Assembly (NCBI GenBank): GCA_964545665.1
Contig: CAZJGF010000031.1
Coordinates: 1-14,876 of the forward strand
Reading direction: 5' to 3'
Length of the DNA: 14,876 nt
Source of the DNA: CAZJGF01 sp964545665
GTDB lineage: Bacteria; Chloroflexota; Dehalococcoidia; GIF9; AB-539-J10
Every line of letters starts with the position of its first letter. The first letter of the stretch is position 1. Shown one piece after another: positions 6,203 through 13,456 of the stretch. The notes below the pieces were generated by a model. The model worked only from the letters and a program-made list of their open reading frames with translations. It was not told where the DNA came from and did no database searches. Made by a program: the position numbers and the translations under genes.

Positions 6203-7455
6203 GTTATAACCTCCTTAGGACTTGCGATTCGGTCCAGTATGGCGCTAGCCGCCGCCACTGCTGGACTCGCTAGGTAAACTTCTGACTCAGGGCTTCCCAT
6301 TCTTCCGACAAAATTCCGGTTGGTGGTAGATAAGCAGCGCTCACCTGCAGCTAAAACCCCCATGTGCCCGCCACAGCAAGGACCGCAGGTGGGAGTGCTT
6401 ACTGCAGCTCCAGCCTCTACGAATGTCTCTATTAGGCCCTCTCTTAGTGCCTCAAGGTAAACTTGCTGCGAGCCTGGGATGATGATGCATCTTACCTCGG
6501 GATGAATTCGCCTCCCCTTTAATACTTCAGCTGCTACCCTTAAATCATCAAGACGACCGTTGGTGCAGCCACCAATCACTACCTGGTCCAATTTTACCTC
6601 ACCTACCTGGCTTACAGACTTAACGTTAGAGGGAAGATAGGGAAAGGCCACCTGCGGCTCAATTTTCGACACATCGTATTCCACGATCTTCGAATATTCA
6701 GCATCTCCGTCTGGCTGGTATGCTGAGTAAGACTCGTTGCCATGAGTTGTCACGTATTCCTTGGTCTTATCATCCACACTGAAGATTCCTGCTTTGGCAC
6801 CAGCTTCAACAGCCATATTTGCCATCGTAAAACGTCCATCCATACTTAACTCAGCAATCACCTCGCCATCAAATTCCATAACCGAGTAAAGTGCTCCATC
6901 AACACCAATGTCTCCAATGGTATAAAGGATAAGGTCCTTTCCACCAACCCATTTAGGCAACTTGCCGTGATAGATGAACTTAATAGTTGGCGGTACCTTC
7001 ATCCATATTTCACCTGTAGCCATAGCTACGGCAATATCAGTTGAGCCCATGCCCGTAGCAAAAGCTCCTAAAGCTCCATAAGTACAGGTATGTGAATCAG
7101 CTCCAACGATAACTTGCCCAGGCAAGGCAAGACCTTGCTCAGGTAAGAGCACATGTCCTATTCCCATCCGACCCACTTCGAAATAGACCAGCCCTTGTTC
7201 CTCAGCAAACTTACGTAGCAACTTCGCCTGCTCAGCAGACTGTATATCCTTATTAGGACAAAAGTGGTCAGGCACCATGACCACTTTCTTAGCATCAAAT
7301 ACCTTATCTAAGCCAAGCCGTTGAAATTCCTTTATAGCTAGGGGGCCCGTAACATCGTGAGCGAAAACTGAATCAACTCTGACACTTATGAATTCACCAG
7401 GACTGACCTTCCTCCTGTCGCTATGAGCGGCCAAAACTTTCTCGGCTAATGTCAT
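6199..7455 (-). CDS. Aconitase-family hydro-lyase large subunit (archaeal-type LeuC-like, [4Fe-4S])
   Basis: Catalytic large subunit carrying the [4Fe-4S] cluster. With the neighbouring small subunit it should dehydrate and rehydrate a 2- or 3-hydroxy di- or tricarboxylate. At 418 residues it has the archaeal/type-II LeuC size. Cluster ligands are Cys297 (GGCTNGR) and Cys357 and Cys360 (TCGPCCGGHMG). Also visible are AHDVTGPLAIKEF, PDHFCPNKD, GADSHTCTYGALGAFATGMGSTD and the C-terminal RNFVGRMGSPESEVYLASP. All catalytic elements appear intact, and Cys361, next to a ligand, is extra. A strong AAAGGAGGT lies 5 nt before the ATG. Automatic annotation will probably call it 3-isopropylmalate dehydratase. 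The setting (transporter, CoA-transferase, lyase, no leuA/leuB) argues for a catabolic substrate such as a methylated malate or maleate. Confidence 0.9.
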   Translation of the reverse strand: MTLAEKVLAAHSDRRKVSPGEFISVRVDSVFAHDVTGPLAIKEFQRLGLDKVFDAKKVVMVPDHFCPNKDIQSAEQAKLLRKFAEEQGLVYFEVGRMGIGHVLLPEQGLALPGQVIVGADSHTCTYGALGAFATGMGSTDIAVAMATGEIWMKVPPTIKFIYHGKLPKWVGGKDLILYTIGDIGVDGALYSVMEFDGEVIAELSMDGRFTMANMAVEAGAKAGIFSVDDKTKEYVTTHGNESYSAYQPDGDAEYSKIVEYDVSKIEPQVAFPYLPSNVKSVSQVGEVKLDQVVIGGCTNGRLDDLRVAAEVLKGRRIHPEVRCIIIPGSQQVYLEALREGLIETFVEAGAAVSTPTCGPCCGGHMGVLAAGERCLSTTNRNFVGRMGSPESEVYLASPAVAAASAILDRIASPKEVIT

Positions 7456-7541
7456 TTAGAACCTCCTTTGACACTTCAATCTTGTTTCTCGCCAAGCCAC
7501 AACTCTCAAGGCAAATTGGTACAAATGAGCTCCCTGCATAA

Positions 7542-7559
7542 AAGCCCCGGCCACGGCTT
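7542..7559 (-). terminator. Weak hairpin between dctM and leuC-like gene
   Basis: On the minus strand AAGCC and GGCTT form a 5-bp stem around a GC-rich loop, directly followed by TTTAT. It could act as a weak or partial intrinsic terminator, lowering expression of the enzymes downstream of the transporter genes. The stem is short and the U-run poor. Confidence 0.3.
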
Positions 7560-7587
7560 AATTCGGCACAGAAAGTCCTCCCGCACG

Positions 7588-8907
7588 TTATAACAAACGA
7601 GGCTTCATCACTTTATGAGGCAACCACAAAGCTAACTGAGGAAAGATTACCAAAATGATCAAGAAAACAAGCTCCACAACAACGAAGGGTATTGCACCTC
7701 GAATAATGTCTGCCAGCGTCACGTCTTCTGGGACAATGCTCTTCACAACATAAAGGTTGAATCCGACTGGCGGTGTAAGCCCCGCCATCTCCATATTGAC
7801 CACAAGCAAAATTCCGTACCAAATAGGGTCAAACCCAAAGGCTCTAACGATGGGCATTACTACTGGCGTCGTAATCAATACGATAGACCCCTGCTCCAGC
7901 ATAGTGCCCAACAACAAATACATAAGCTGCAAGAGCGCCAATACTGCGTATGGAGATACTGGCAGGTTTATCATCCACTCGGTCAGTCCCGCGGTGACTC
8001 CAAGGTAGCTCGCCACATAGCCAAAAAGTAAGGCGCTAAGGATCACCATAAAAATGAAACTCGTGACCTGCACCGTCCTCAGCAAGGCCACACGTGCGTT
8101 GGCGATAGTGAACCTCCTCATGATCACACCTAGGCAGACAGCGCCAAAGGCGCCAAGCCCGGCTGCCTCCGTGGGGGTAGCAAACCCGAGGTAAATTGAA
8201 GCCAAGCATAAGAAAATGAGTATTAGTATAGGCCAGACTCTTCTTAATATGAACAGCCGCTCTTTCCAGGGTGCCGCTGGCATCACGGCAGCCAAGGCTG
8301 GATTCAACTTCACACGTATCCAGATGGAACCCATCAGCATCGCGGTTAGAATTATCCCAGGTATTATCCCGGCTATAAACATCTGACCTACTGATTGCTC
8401 GGCAACAAAGGCATATAGGATCATAATTATGCTGGGAGGGATGAGAGTGGCCAATCCTCCAGCCGTGGCGACACAACCTGTGGCGAGTCTCTTGTCGTAG
8501 CCTCGCTTCAGCATCTCTGGGATAGCAACGAGTCCAATGGCAGCAACCGTGGGCGAAGTTGAGCCACACATGGCACCGAAAACGGCACAAGCGCTCGTGC
8601 TAGCCATAGCCAATCCACCACGAACACTGCAGAGCCACTTGTGCATCATCTCATATAGGTCGGCGCCGATCCCGCTGAACATAATAACCTCGGCCATAAA
8701 TACAAATAGCGGCACGGTAACAAAGAGATAGTTGAATATCTTGCTGAAAGTGAACACGCTCAGCGTGTTGATCGCTCCCGACAAACCTTCGAAATAGAGG
8801 ATTACCGAAAAACTGACGAGCCCTATGCCGGCATATAGAGGCACCCCAATTATCAATACCGCCAATAGGGTGCTAACAAGAAGTATGCTTAGCACATACC
8901 ATTCCAT
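7588..8907 (-). CDS. dctM: TRAP transporter large membrane subunit DctM
   Basis: Large permease subunit of a tripartite ATP-independent periplasmic transporter, which uses an ion gradient to take up carboxylates delivered by the binding protein. It has 439 residues, typical of DctM, and about a dozen hydrophobic segments. Family blocks are clear: GAMCGSTSPTVAAIGLVAIP followed by EMLKRGYDKRLATG, then LATLIPPSIIMILYAF, FIAGIIPGI, ATPTEAAGLGAFGA, MLEQGSIVLITTPVVMPI and AGLTPPVGFNLYVV. It begins three bases after the dctQ stop, with GGAAGGA inside the end of dctQ as ribosome site, so the two membrane subunits are translationally linked. The enzymes that follow on the same strand are the best clue to the imported compound. 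Confidence 0.95.
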   Translation of the reverse strand: MEWYVLSILLVSTLLAVLIIGVPLYAGIGLVSFSVILYFEGLSGAINTLSVFTFSKIFNYLFVTVPLFVFMAEVIMFSGIGADLYEMMHKWLCSVRGGLAMASTSACAVFGAMCGSTSPTVAAIGLVAIPEMLKRGYDKRLATGCVATAGGLATLIPPSIIMILYAFVAEQSVGQMFIAGIIPGIILTAMLMGSIWIRVKLNPALAAVMPAAPWKERLFILRRVWPILILIFLCLASIYLGFATPTEAAGLGAFGAVCLGVIMRRFTIANARVALLRTVQVTSFIFMVILSALLFGYVASYLGVTAGLTEWMINLPVSPYAVLALLQLMYLLLGTMLEQGSIVLITTPVVMPIVRAFGFDPIWYGILLVVNMEMAGLTPPVGFNLYVVKSIVPEDVTLADIIRGAIPFVVVELVFLIILVIFPQLALWLPHKVMKPRLL

Positions 8908-8910
8908 CGC

Positions 8911-9456
8911 TTAGAGTCCTTCCAAACCCTTTTGGCTGGGCTTCGCTTCTGCGACCCGCGTGGATAAGGCTACAATGTATTGGATTATGTGAATTATGAT
9001 TACTAGGCAAAGAAGGCTCACCCCTATGGCAAGTGCGGTCTGGATTGGCCCCAGTGGCGTTTTTAAGATGGTATCGCTCCTGAAGTCCCCCTTGAACATG
9101 AGCAAGGCTTCATGCCAAGTTGCCCAAGTAAGAAAGACACAGAAAACCAGAGCGAGGAGGGAGGTAGCAAGGTTAAGGGCAGCTCCAGCTTTTTGTCCTA
9201 GAAAGTTATAAAGTATATCGACCCTGACATGCCCCCTTTGGAATTGGGTATAGGCTGCCCCTAGGAAGACAACCAATAACAACATGAACTTGCTATATTC
9301 CAGTACCCAAACGGAGGGGTGATCAAAGGCATATCTCATAACCACTTCATAACTAGTAATTGTCGCCATTAGGAATACCAATGAGCCCATTAGCATGCCT
9401 AGCATACTACTTACAGATCTAATTGTGCCCTCGAGATAAGCCATCGCCTTCTTCAA
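8911..9456 (-). CDS. dctQ: TRAP transporter small membrane subunit DctQ
   Basis: Small four-helix membrane subunit that pairs with DctM. Hydrophobic segments are visible around MLGMLMGSLVFLMATI, SKFMLLLVVFLGAAY, LATSLLALVFCVFLTW and ALAIGVSLLCLVIIIH. The motif TSYEVVMRYAFDHPSVWVLE matches the DctQ signature in which a conserved Arg follows the first helix. The frame opens from a TTG at 9489, but neither that codon nor the ATG at 9477 has a Shine-Dalgarno. A TTG at 9456 has GGAGG exactly 7 nt upstream, and the product would begin MKKAMAYLEGTI, so I chose it (181 residues). This choice is inference. About 160 bp of structured sequence separate it from dctP. Confidence 0.9.
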   Translation of the reverse strand: MKKAMAYLEGTIRSVSSMLGMLMGSLVFLMATITSYEVVMRYAFDHPSVWVLEYSKFMLLLVVFLGAAYTQFQRGHVRVDILYNFLGQKAGAALNLATSLLALVFCVFLTWATWHEALLMFKGDFRSDTILKTPLGPIQTALAIGVSLLCLVIIIHIIQYIVALSTRVAEAKPSQKGLEGL

Positions 9457-9537
9457 TACTTGGCCTCCGTCTCGCATTAAGCTGACCAAAAATGACCAAA
9501 GCCTTTATCGGAATCTAGAGAGAATACTCCAGGGCTT

Positions 9538-9602
9538 GCTGGGGGGGAAGATCCACGATGAGGTTGGAACCAACATCTCCCCCTCTTCAAGCCTCATCCA
9601 GC
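9538..9602 (-). repeat. Complex inverted repeats in the dctP-dctQ gap
   Basis: Between the dctP stop and dctQ, GATGAGG (9557-9563) pairs perfectly with CCTCATC (9592-9598). GCTGG (9538-9542) can pair with CCAGC (9598-9602) around it. A competing pairing joins GGGGG (9543-9547) with CCCCC (9579-9583), and TTGGAACCAA (9564-9573) is palindromic. No U-run follows on the minus strand, so it is not a standard terminator. A role in mRNA processing or stability, giving more binding protein than permease, is plausible. Confidence 0.45.
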
Positions 9603-9620
9603 GACTCACGATACTGTCAC

Positions 9621-10715
9621 CTATGAGCTGGGTATGGGTATCGGCGAGTAGCCGTACCTCTCATAGAAATAGTTGACTATCTTTACGACCTCCTTGCCCT
9701 TATCGCCCCAGTTCTTCATGAAGTCATCCCAAAATGGGGCCACAGTAGCCACCCAGCGGGCCTTTTCGTCATCAGGTAGGACGTATAAGTCCAAGAGGCC
9801 CTTGTCCTGAAATTCTTTGATTGTCTCCCAGGACGTGTCCTTGTCGAGGTCAAGGCACCACCACTCGATCTCTCTGTTTACCGCCGTGATGATCTGCTGT
9901 AGGTCCGAGGGCAGGCTATTCCACAGGTCTAGGTTCATGATAGAGAAGCTCGTCTGGCTCCAGGTGTCGGCAACTACCGCGTAAGGCGCCACCTCATACT
10001 CTTTATACGCAAAGTATGACCCCCAAGAGTGGCTGATGGCATCAATTAACCCTCTTTGGGCAGCCATGTATATCTCCGGGGTGACCAGTGCCACGGGCAC
10101 CATGCCTAGCATCGGTATTATCCTGTCCATAGAGCCGCCAGTACTCCGACACTTCAGACCCCTCATATCCTCCAAAGTCTTAACGGGCTTGCTGAAAAAC
10201 CACTCCTGGCCGTAGCTTGTGATATTCCAAAGTGGCTCCAAGTTGAAAGCACGATACTCTTCCGCCAGTAGCTCATAAAGGCCCTGCTCGTGGAGCGCCT
10301 CTAAGTGGTCGTCAGGATATTCCCAGGCGAAGGGCAGCATGCAGCAGTCAGCGGCGAAGGGTAACAGGCCTGCACCGTAGGCCACCCACACCATTGACAT
10401 GTCGATCTCCCCTGAAGAAACAAGCTCGAACGACTCCTTAGCTTTACATAGTGACTCGCCCTCGTAAAGCTCGATCGTGATGCGGCCACCTGTTCGCTCG
10501 CTTATCAAAGCAGCATATCTATTCACAGTTTTCGATATCGGGTGCTCACCGGCTGCTACATAACTAGCAAGCTTAAGGGTAACCGGTTCAAACGTCGGTG
10601 GAGGCGCAACTTCTTCTGACGGTGGGGTAACCGGTGCACAGCCCACACCGACCAACGAAACCAAAAAAGTAACCGCTACACACAAAATCAACACAACTTG
10701 CCATCTTTTAATCAT
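9621..10715 (-). CDS. dctP: TRAP transporter solute-binding lipoprotein DctP
   Basis: Extracytoplasmic substrate-binding protein of the TRAP system, anchored by lipid. Residues 1-26 form a lipoprotein signal ending in VGVGC with the lipidation Cys at 26, followed by a Pro/Glu linker. The DctP domain begins near residue 44 (PVTLKLASYVAAGEHPISKT). It includes GGRITIELYEGESLC, EIDMSMVWVAYGAGLLPF, the hinge motif GLKCRSTGG with Arg190 as the likely carboxylate-binding Arg, and SFSIMNLDLWNSLPSDLQQII. The 364-residue length is usual with the linker. Anchoring by lipid rather than free periplasmic secretion suits a monoderm cell. AAAGGAGGT lies 7 nt before the ATG. The ligand is probably a carboxylic acid, since Arg190 is conserved, but its identity cannot be read off. 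Confidence 0.93.
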   Translation of the reverse strand: MIKRWQVVLILCVAVTFLVSLVGVGCAPVTPPSEEVAPPPTFEPVTLKLASYVAAGEHPISKTVNRYAALISERTGGRITIELYEGESLCKAKESFELVSSGEIDMSMVWVAYGAGLLPFAADCCMLPFAWEYPDDHLEALHEQGLYELLAEEYRAFNLEPLWNITSYGQEWFFSKPVKTLEDMRGLKCRSTGGSMDRIIPMLGMVPVALVTPEIYMAAQRGLIDAISHSWGSYFAYKEYEVAPYAVVADTWSQTSFSIMNLDLWNSLPSDLQQIITAVNREIEWWCLDLDKDTSWETIKEFQDKGLLDLYVLPDDEKARWVATVAPFWDDFMKNWGDKGKEVVKIVNYFYERYGYSPIPIPSS

Positions 10716-10779
10716 GGTTCGTACCTCCTTTCATTAATTTAATATACATTTTGCGAGACACCATTCAACTTTCAGCCAT
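10708..10779 (-). promoter_or_regulatory. Two tandem leader micro-ORFs before dctP
   Basis: An AAAGGAGGT followed by ATG at 10779 opens a four-codon ORF (M-A-E-S) ending in TGA at 10765. The next three bases are ATG (10764), opening an 18-codon ORF (MVSRKMYIKLMKGGTNHD) whose TAA overlaps the dctP start as ATGATTAA. The dctP Shine-Dalgarno lies inside this second ORF. The arrangement would allow coupled translation into dctP. Such short ORFs can arise by chance. Confidence 0.3.
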
Positions 10780-10802
10780 AATTGCACCTCCTTTCTCAAC
10801 CG

Positions 10803-10820
10803 CCCTCGTTTAGACGAAGG
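10803..10820 (-). promoter_or_regulatory. Hairpin in the dctP 5' leader
   Basis: On the minus strand CCTTCGT-CTAA-ACGAGGG forms a 7-bp stem (one G-T pair) with a 4-base loop. It lies just upstream of the first AAAGGAGGT of the leader, with no U-run. It may protect the 5' end of a dctP transcript or be the remains of an attenuator. Confidence 0.4.
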
Positions 10821-10849
10821 CAACCATAGTCTTGTGAACCCGTTTAAAC

Positions 10850-10859
10850 TTGTATACTT
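10850..10859. promoter_or_regulatory. Candidate operator for the FCD-GntR regulator (GTATAC core)
   Basis: TTGTATACTT contains the palindromic core GTATAC and matches the symmetric pattern TTGTATACAA at eight of ten positions. That pattern, as I remember, is common for FCD-type GntR regulators. A second palindrome, GTTTAAAC, lies beside it at 10842-10849. The site falls between the enolase-family gene and dctP, in the longest gap inside the transporter/enzyme block. It is one unrepeated match, so support is weak. Confidence 0.25.
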
Positions 10860-10872
10860 CTGTGCCGCGTAT

Positions 10873-12066
10873 TCACTTCTTCTCACACACTAGTATCTGC
10901 TTACCTGGGGTTAACCATTCGTTCACTTTTTCTTCGTCTAACTCTACCCCGAGTCCTGGCCCCTCAGGTGGATATAGAAAGCCATTCTCAACCCTGGCAT
11001 ATCCTTCTACACAATCGAGATGTTCATCTTCAATTTTGTGCGTATCAAATCCACCGAAAATCAGCATGGGCCCTAAACAGCCATGTGGAATCCTGTCTAA
11101 CCAGTCCATGGCCATAGCAAGATGTGCATTAGCTGCATGCTCAATCCCGCCTGTTAACATAAGTCCCAATATAACAGGCATGTTCGCTGCTTCAGCTATG
11201 GCAACATACTCTTGAGACTTGAACAGCCCACCAGCCTTGGAGAGGTGCAGCACGAACATATCAGCTGCGTCTGCCCTGATGACGTTTATTGCACCTTCTG
11301 TCGATCGAGCCACCTCATCAGCAATGATAGGAACATCAACCGCCCGATGAACCTTTGCCAATCCCGATATGTCCCAATCTGGTACCGGAGACTCCGCTCC
11401 GTAAAGATCATACTTCTCTAGTTTTTGAATAGTCTTTATAGCTACATTCGGTGTCCAAGCCTGATTTGCATCTACATGCATAGGCACCTTCGGCCCAACA
11501 GCCTCTCGAATTAACCTGACACGCTCTACATCATCCTCAGGTTTACTAAGGCCAACTTTTATCTTGATGGCGTGATATCCTGCCGCTACTGCATCAGTCG
11601 CTTCTCTAAGATACGCTTCGACCTCTTCGGTATCATTGAGATCTTGTAGAGCAAACATCATCCAGCCCAGTTCCGCTTTCTCTCTAGTTCGGCCTCCAAG
11701 TAATTCGTAGACGGGAACACCCAAGGCCTTGCCTTTTATATCGTAAAGGGCATAGTCTATCCCGGTTTTAGCAATCCAATTCCGTCCTACAAGACGATCC
11801 ATTTTGTGAATTATCTTCTCTATATTGAATGGATTTTCTCCAAGAAGCATAGGGCCAAACCAGTTGTGAACGAGGTCCATTATGGTACCCTGACTCTCAT
11901 GGTAATGGATTGGCATTGCATGTCCGCCATCCCCTATGCCTACTATTCCTTCGTCAGTTGTTATCCGGACAACCGTGATGGTATTCCCCCACAAACCACG
12001 AGACGTTTTCACCCACTTACGTTTCGGTATACTAAGCGGTATAGCTTCTATTTTCGTAATTTTCAT
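10873..12066 (-). CDS. Enolase-superfamily enzyme, muconate-lactonizing (MLE) subgroup
   Basis: Mg2+-dependent enzyme that abstracts a proton alpha to a carboxylate. The MLE subgroup includes cycloisomerases, epimerases, racemases and dehydratases. At 397 residues it has the capping domain (1-125) and barrel. Active-site residues are readable: the Lys168-x-Lys170 motif (AIKIKVG), metal ligands Asp199 (HVDANQAW), Glu225 (GAESPVP) and Asp250 (IIADEVARS), and Lys277 (LSKAGGL) on the opposite face. Bases on both faces fit 1,1-proton transfer (racemase/epimerase) or lactone-forming cycloisomerase chemistry. The lack of the mandelate-racemase His-Asp dyad argues against the sugar-acid dehydratase group. 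GGAGGG lies 5 nt before the ATG. It sits between the CapA-fold gene and dctP, so it probably acts early on the imported acid. The substrate is unknown. Confidence 0.9.
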   Translation of the reverse strand: MKITKIEAIPLSIPKRKWVKTSRGLWGNTITVVRITTDEGIVGIGDGGHAMPIHYHESQGTIMDLVHNWFGPMLLGENPFNIEKIIHKMDRLVGRNWIAKTGIDYALYDIKGKALGVPVYELLGGRTREKAELGWMMFALQDLNDTEEVEAYLREATDAVAAGYHAIKIKVGLSKPEDDVERVRLIREAVGPKVPMHVDANQAWTPNVAIKTIQKLEKYDLYGAESPVPDWDISGLAKVHRAVDVPIIADEVARSTEGAINVIRADAADMFVLHLSKAGGLFKSQEYVAIAEAANMPVILGLMLTGGIEHAANAHLAMAMDWLDRIPHGCLGPMLIFGGFDTHKIEDEHLDCVEGYARVENGFLYPPEGPGLGVELDEEKVNEWLTPGKQILVCEKK

Positions 12067-12097
12067 CTTATCCCTCCATCATATGCCTAATTCGCTC

Positions 12098-13222
12098 TTA
12101 TTGTGCTGCAATAACCACCTCATCACCCTCTACAATAAACTTTGCATTAAGTGCTTGATCCTTTGTGATCTCCTCTATGTATCCAACTATCTTACCGAAA
12201 TCTTTACGCTCTTTAGTGACGATCTCCGGCTGGTTCTGTTTGTTAATCAAAGCCGGCAAGAAGGAAACCTTTTGTATCTGCTTACCCGAGATAAGGCACT
12301 TAACTAAAATTGTCATCTTTGCCTCTGGATGGAAAGGATACAAGGGATACTCTGGATCAGGTTCATAATTGTAAAGCTTTTGTGATGCTGCAAGACGTTC
12401 AACGTCAGGAAAATCCACGACATCAAAGCCAAACATATTCATGCTATATAAGATCACTTTACCTTTGTAAACCTCGACTCCCTTCAAAATATGGGGATGG
12501 TGGCCAAGGATTATATCAGCGCCGGCATCAATTGCAGCGTGAGCCAGTTCTGGCTGGTACATGGCTATTGTTTTTGGGGCGAAGTGAATTCCCCAGTGAA
12601 ATGAAACAGCCACCACGTCAACCTGTGATTTCAGCTTTTTGATATCTTGCACCATTGCCTCTAAATCCTCGACATACGGTCTCGAGATAATCACGGGGGG
12701 TGTCCCCGGCTGTTCAGCGTCAACTTGGTCGTAGTGAGTCCATGCCCTTACTGGAGCACAACCAGGCTTTTTGGGGCCCGCCTCGTATCCCTTAATCACA
12801 ATCGAGTTATAACCCAAGAAACCAACCCGATTCCCCTTTACATTCAAAATAGCTGGTTTCCTAGCCGCGGCAATGTCTTTCCCAGCTCCTATAACATCAA
12901 CCCCGTTTTGTCTCAAGCGGTCGATAGTATCCAAGAAACACTCAGGACCCCAGTCCATGCAATTATTGCTGGCAAACGAAATCACATTAAACCCTGCCGA
13001 CGTAAGCGCTTTGATATTCTCAGGGGCACACCGTCGAGGACCCCACCCGCCACACATCAAGAAACCCGGTTTATCAGTGATAGTTGATTCGAGTTGACCA
13101 AACGTGATGTCAGCTTGACGCAAAATAGGGGCTGCGAAAGCATACATGGACTCCGGCTCTTCCCGATCCACAACTATATCTCCTACAGCACACATTGTGA
13201 TCTCATTTTTGTTAGCTGCCAT
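12098..13222 (-). CDS. CapA-fold (PGA_cap) metallophosphatase-like protein, cytoplasmic
   Basis: Member of the CapA/PgsA-like family, whose fold resembles calcineurin-type metallophosphatases. It has 374 residues. Family motifs are AVGDIVVDR (12-20), GQLESTI (42-48), SNNCMDWG (85-92), SFHWG (207-211), ILGHHPHILKGVEVYKGKVI (238-257) and YSMNMF (259-264). The usual NNHxxDYG block reads NNCMDWG: Cys88 replaces a near-invariant His, and the later SLGNF-type motif is altered too, so activity may differ. No signal peptide or membrane segment is present, whereas capsule-synthesis CapA proteins are membrane-linked. A role in polyglutamate capsule is therefore unlikely. Its position between an MBL hydrolase and an enolase-family enzyme suggests a hydrolytic catabolic step, which is inference. 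The Shine-Dalgarno is GGGGG, 7 nt upstream. Confidence 0.8.
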   Translation of the reverse strand: MAANKNEITMCAVGDIVVDREEPESMYAFAAPILRQADITFGQLESTITDKPGFLMCGGWGPRRCAPENIKALTSAGFNVISFASNNCMDWGPECFLDTIDRLRQNGVDVIGAGKDIAAARKPAILNVKGNRVGFLGYNSIVIKGYEAGPKKPGCAPVRAWTHYDQVDAEQPGTPPVIISRPYVEDLEAMVQDIKKLKSQVDVVAVSFHWGIHFAPKTIAMYQPELAHAAIDAGADIILGHHPHILKGVEVYKGKVILYSMNMFGFDVVDFPDVERLAASQKLYNYEPDPEYPLYPFHPEAKMTILVKCLISGKQIQKVSFLPALINKQNQPEIVTKERKDFGKIVGYIEEITKDQALNAKFIVEGDEVVIAAQ

Positions 13223-13236
13223 AATAATCCCCCTTT

Positions 13237-13350
13237 CTACCTTTCTACATTCTCATCTAATAACTTAACGTTTTCCCTTGGTGAATGATTAATCTCGTTC
13301 GCAGAGTAAAAGTAAGGTAAAAGCACGAACATCAACATTTCATTTCTCAT
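13237..13350 (-). CDS. Possible 37-residue small ORF in the MBL-capA gap
   Basis: An ATG at 13350 preceded by CAGGAG (6 nt spacing) opens 37 codons ending 14 nt before the CapA-fold start. The product has a short hydrophobic N-terminus (MLMFVLLPYFY) and a polar C-terminal half (ENVKLLDENVER). No family is recognised. It may be a leader that couples translation to the next gene, or chance. The rest of this 234-bp gap holds several purine-rich Shine-Dalgarno-like runs and no clear terminator. Confidence 0.22.
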   Translation of the reverse strand: MRNEMLMFVLLPYFYSANEINHSPRENVKLLDENVER

Positions 13351-13456
13351 CTAAAACTCCTGTCTCAAGTTTCCTCCTCACTTTTTCCTGAGCGCCCTTT
13401 GTTTAATAGGCAGCACCTCCTTCATCGTGCATTATGTCCTGTGACCTTTGACATGC

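Noticed and set aside
5699..7455. Leucine biosynthesis (leuCD) as the role of the hydro-lyase
   Set aside because: No leuA or leuB is nearby, the specificity loop is YLNV, and the genes sit between a TRAP transporter and CoA-transferase/lyase genes. It remains possible but is not preferred.
5699..7455. Archaeal origin of the window suggested by archaeal-type LeuC/LeuD
   Set aside because: TATAAT/TTGACT-type promoters, lipoprotein signals and the neighbouring gene families indicate bacteria. This LeuCD type is also known in bacteria.
9541..9547. Seven-G tract as a second phase-variable repeat
   Set aside because: It is short, outside any promoter-like pair, and better explained as one arm of the pairing with the C-run at 9579-9583.
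12098..13222. Capsule polyglutamate synthesis by the CapA-fold protein
   Set aside because: There is no membrane segment or signal peptide, no capB or capC nearby, and a conserved motif residue is changed.
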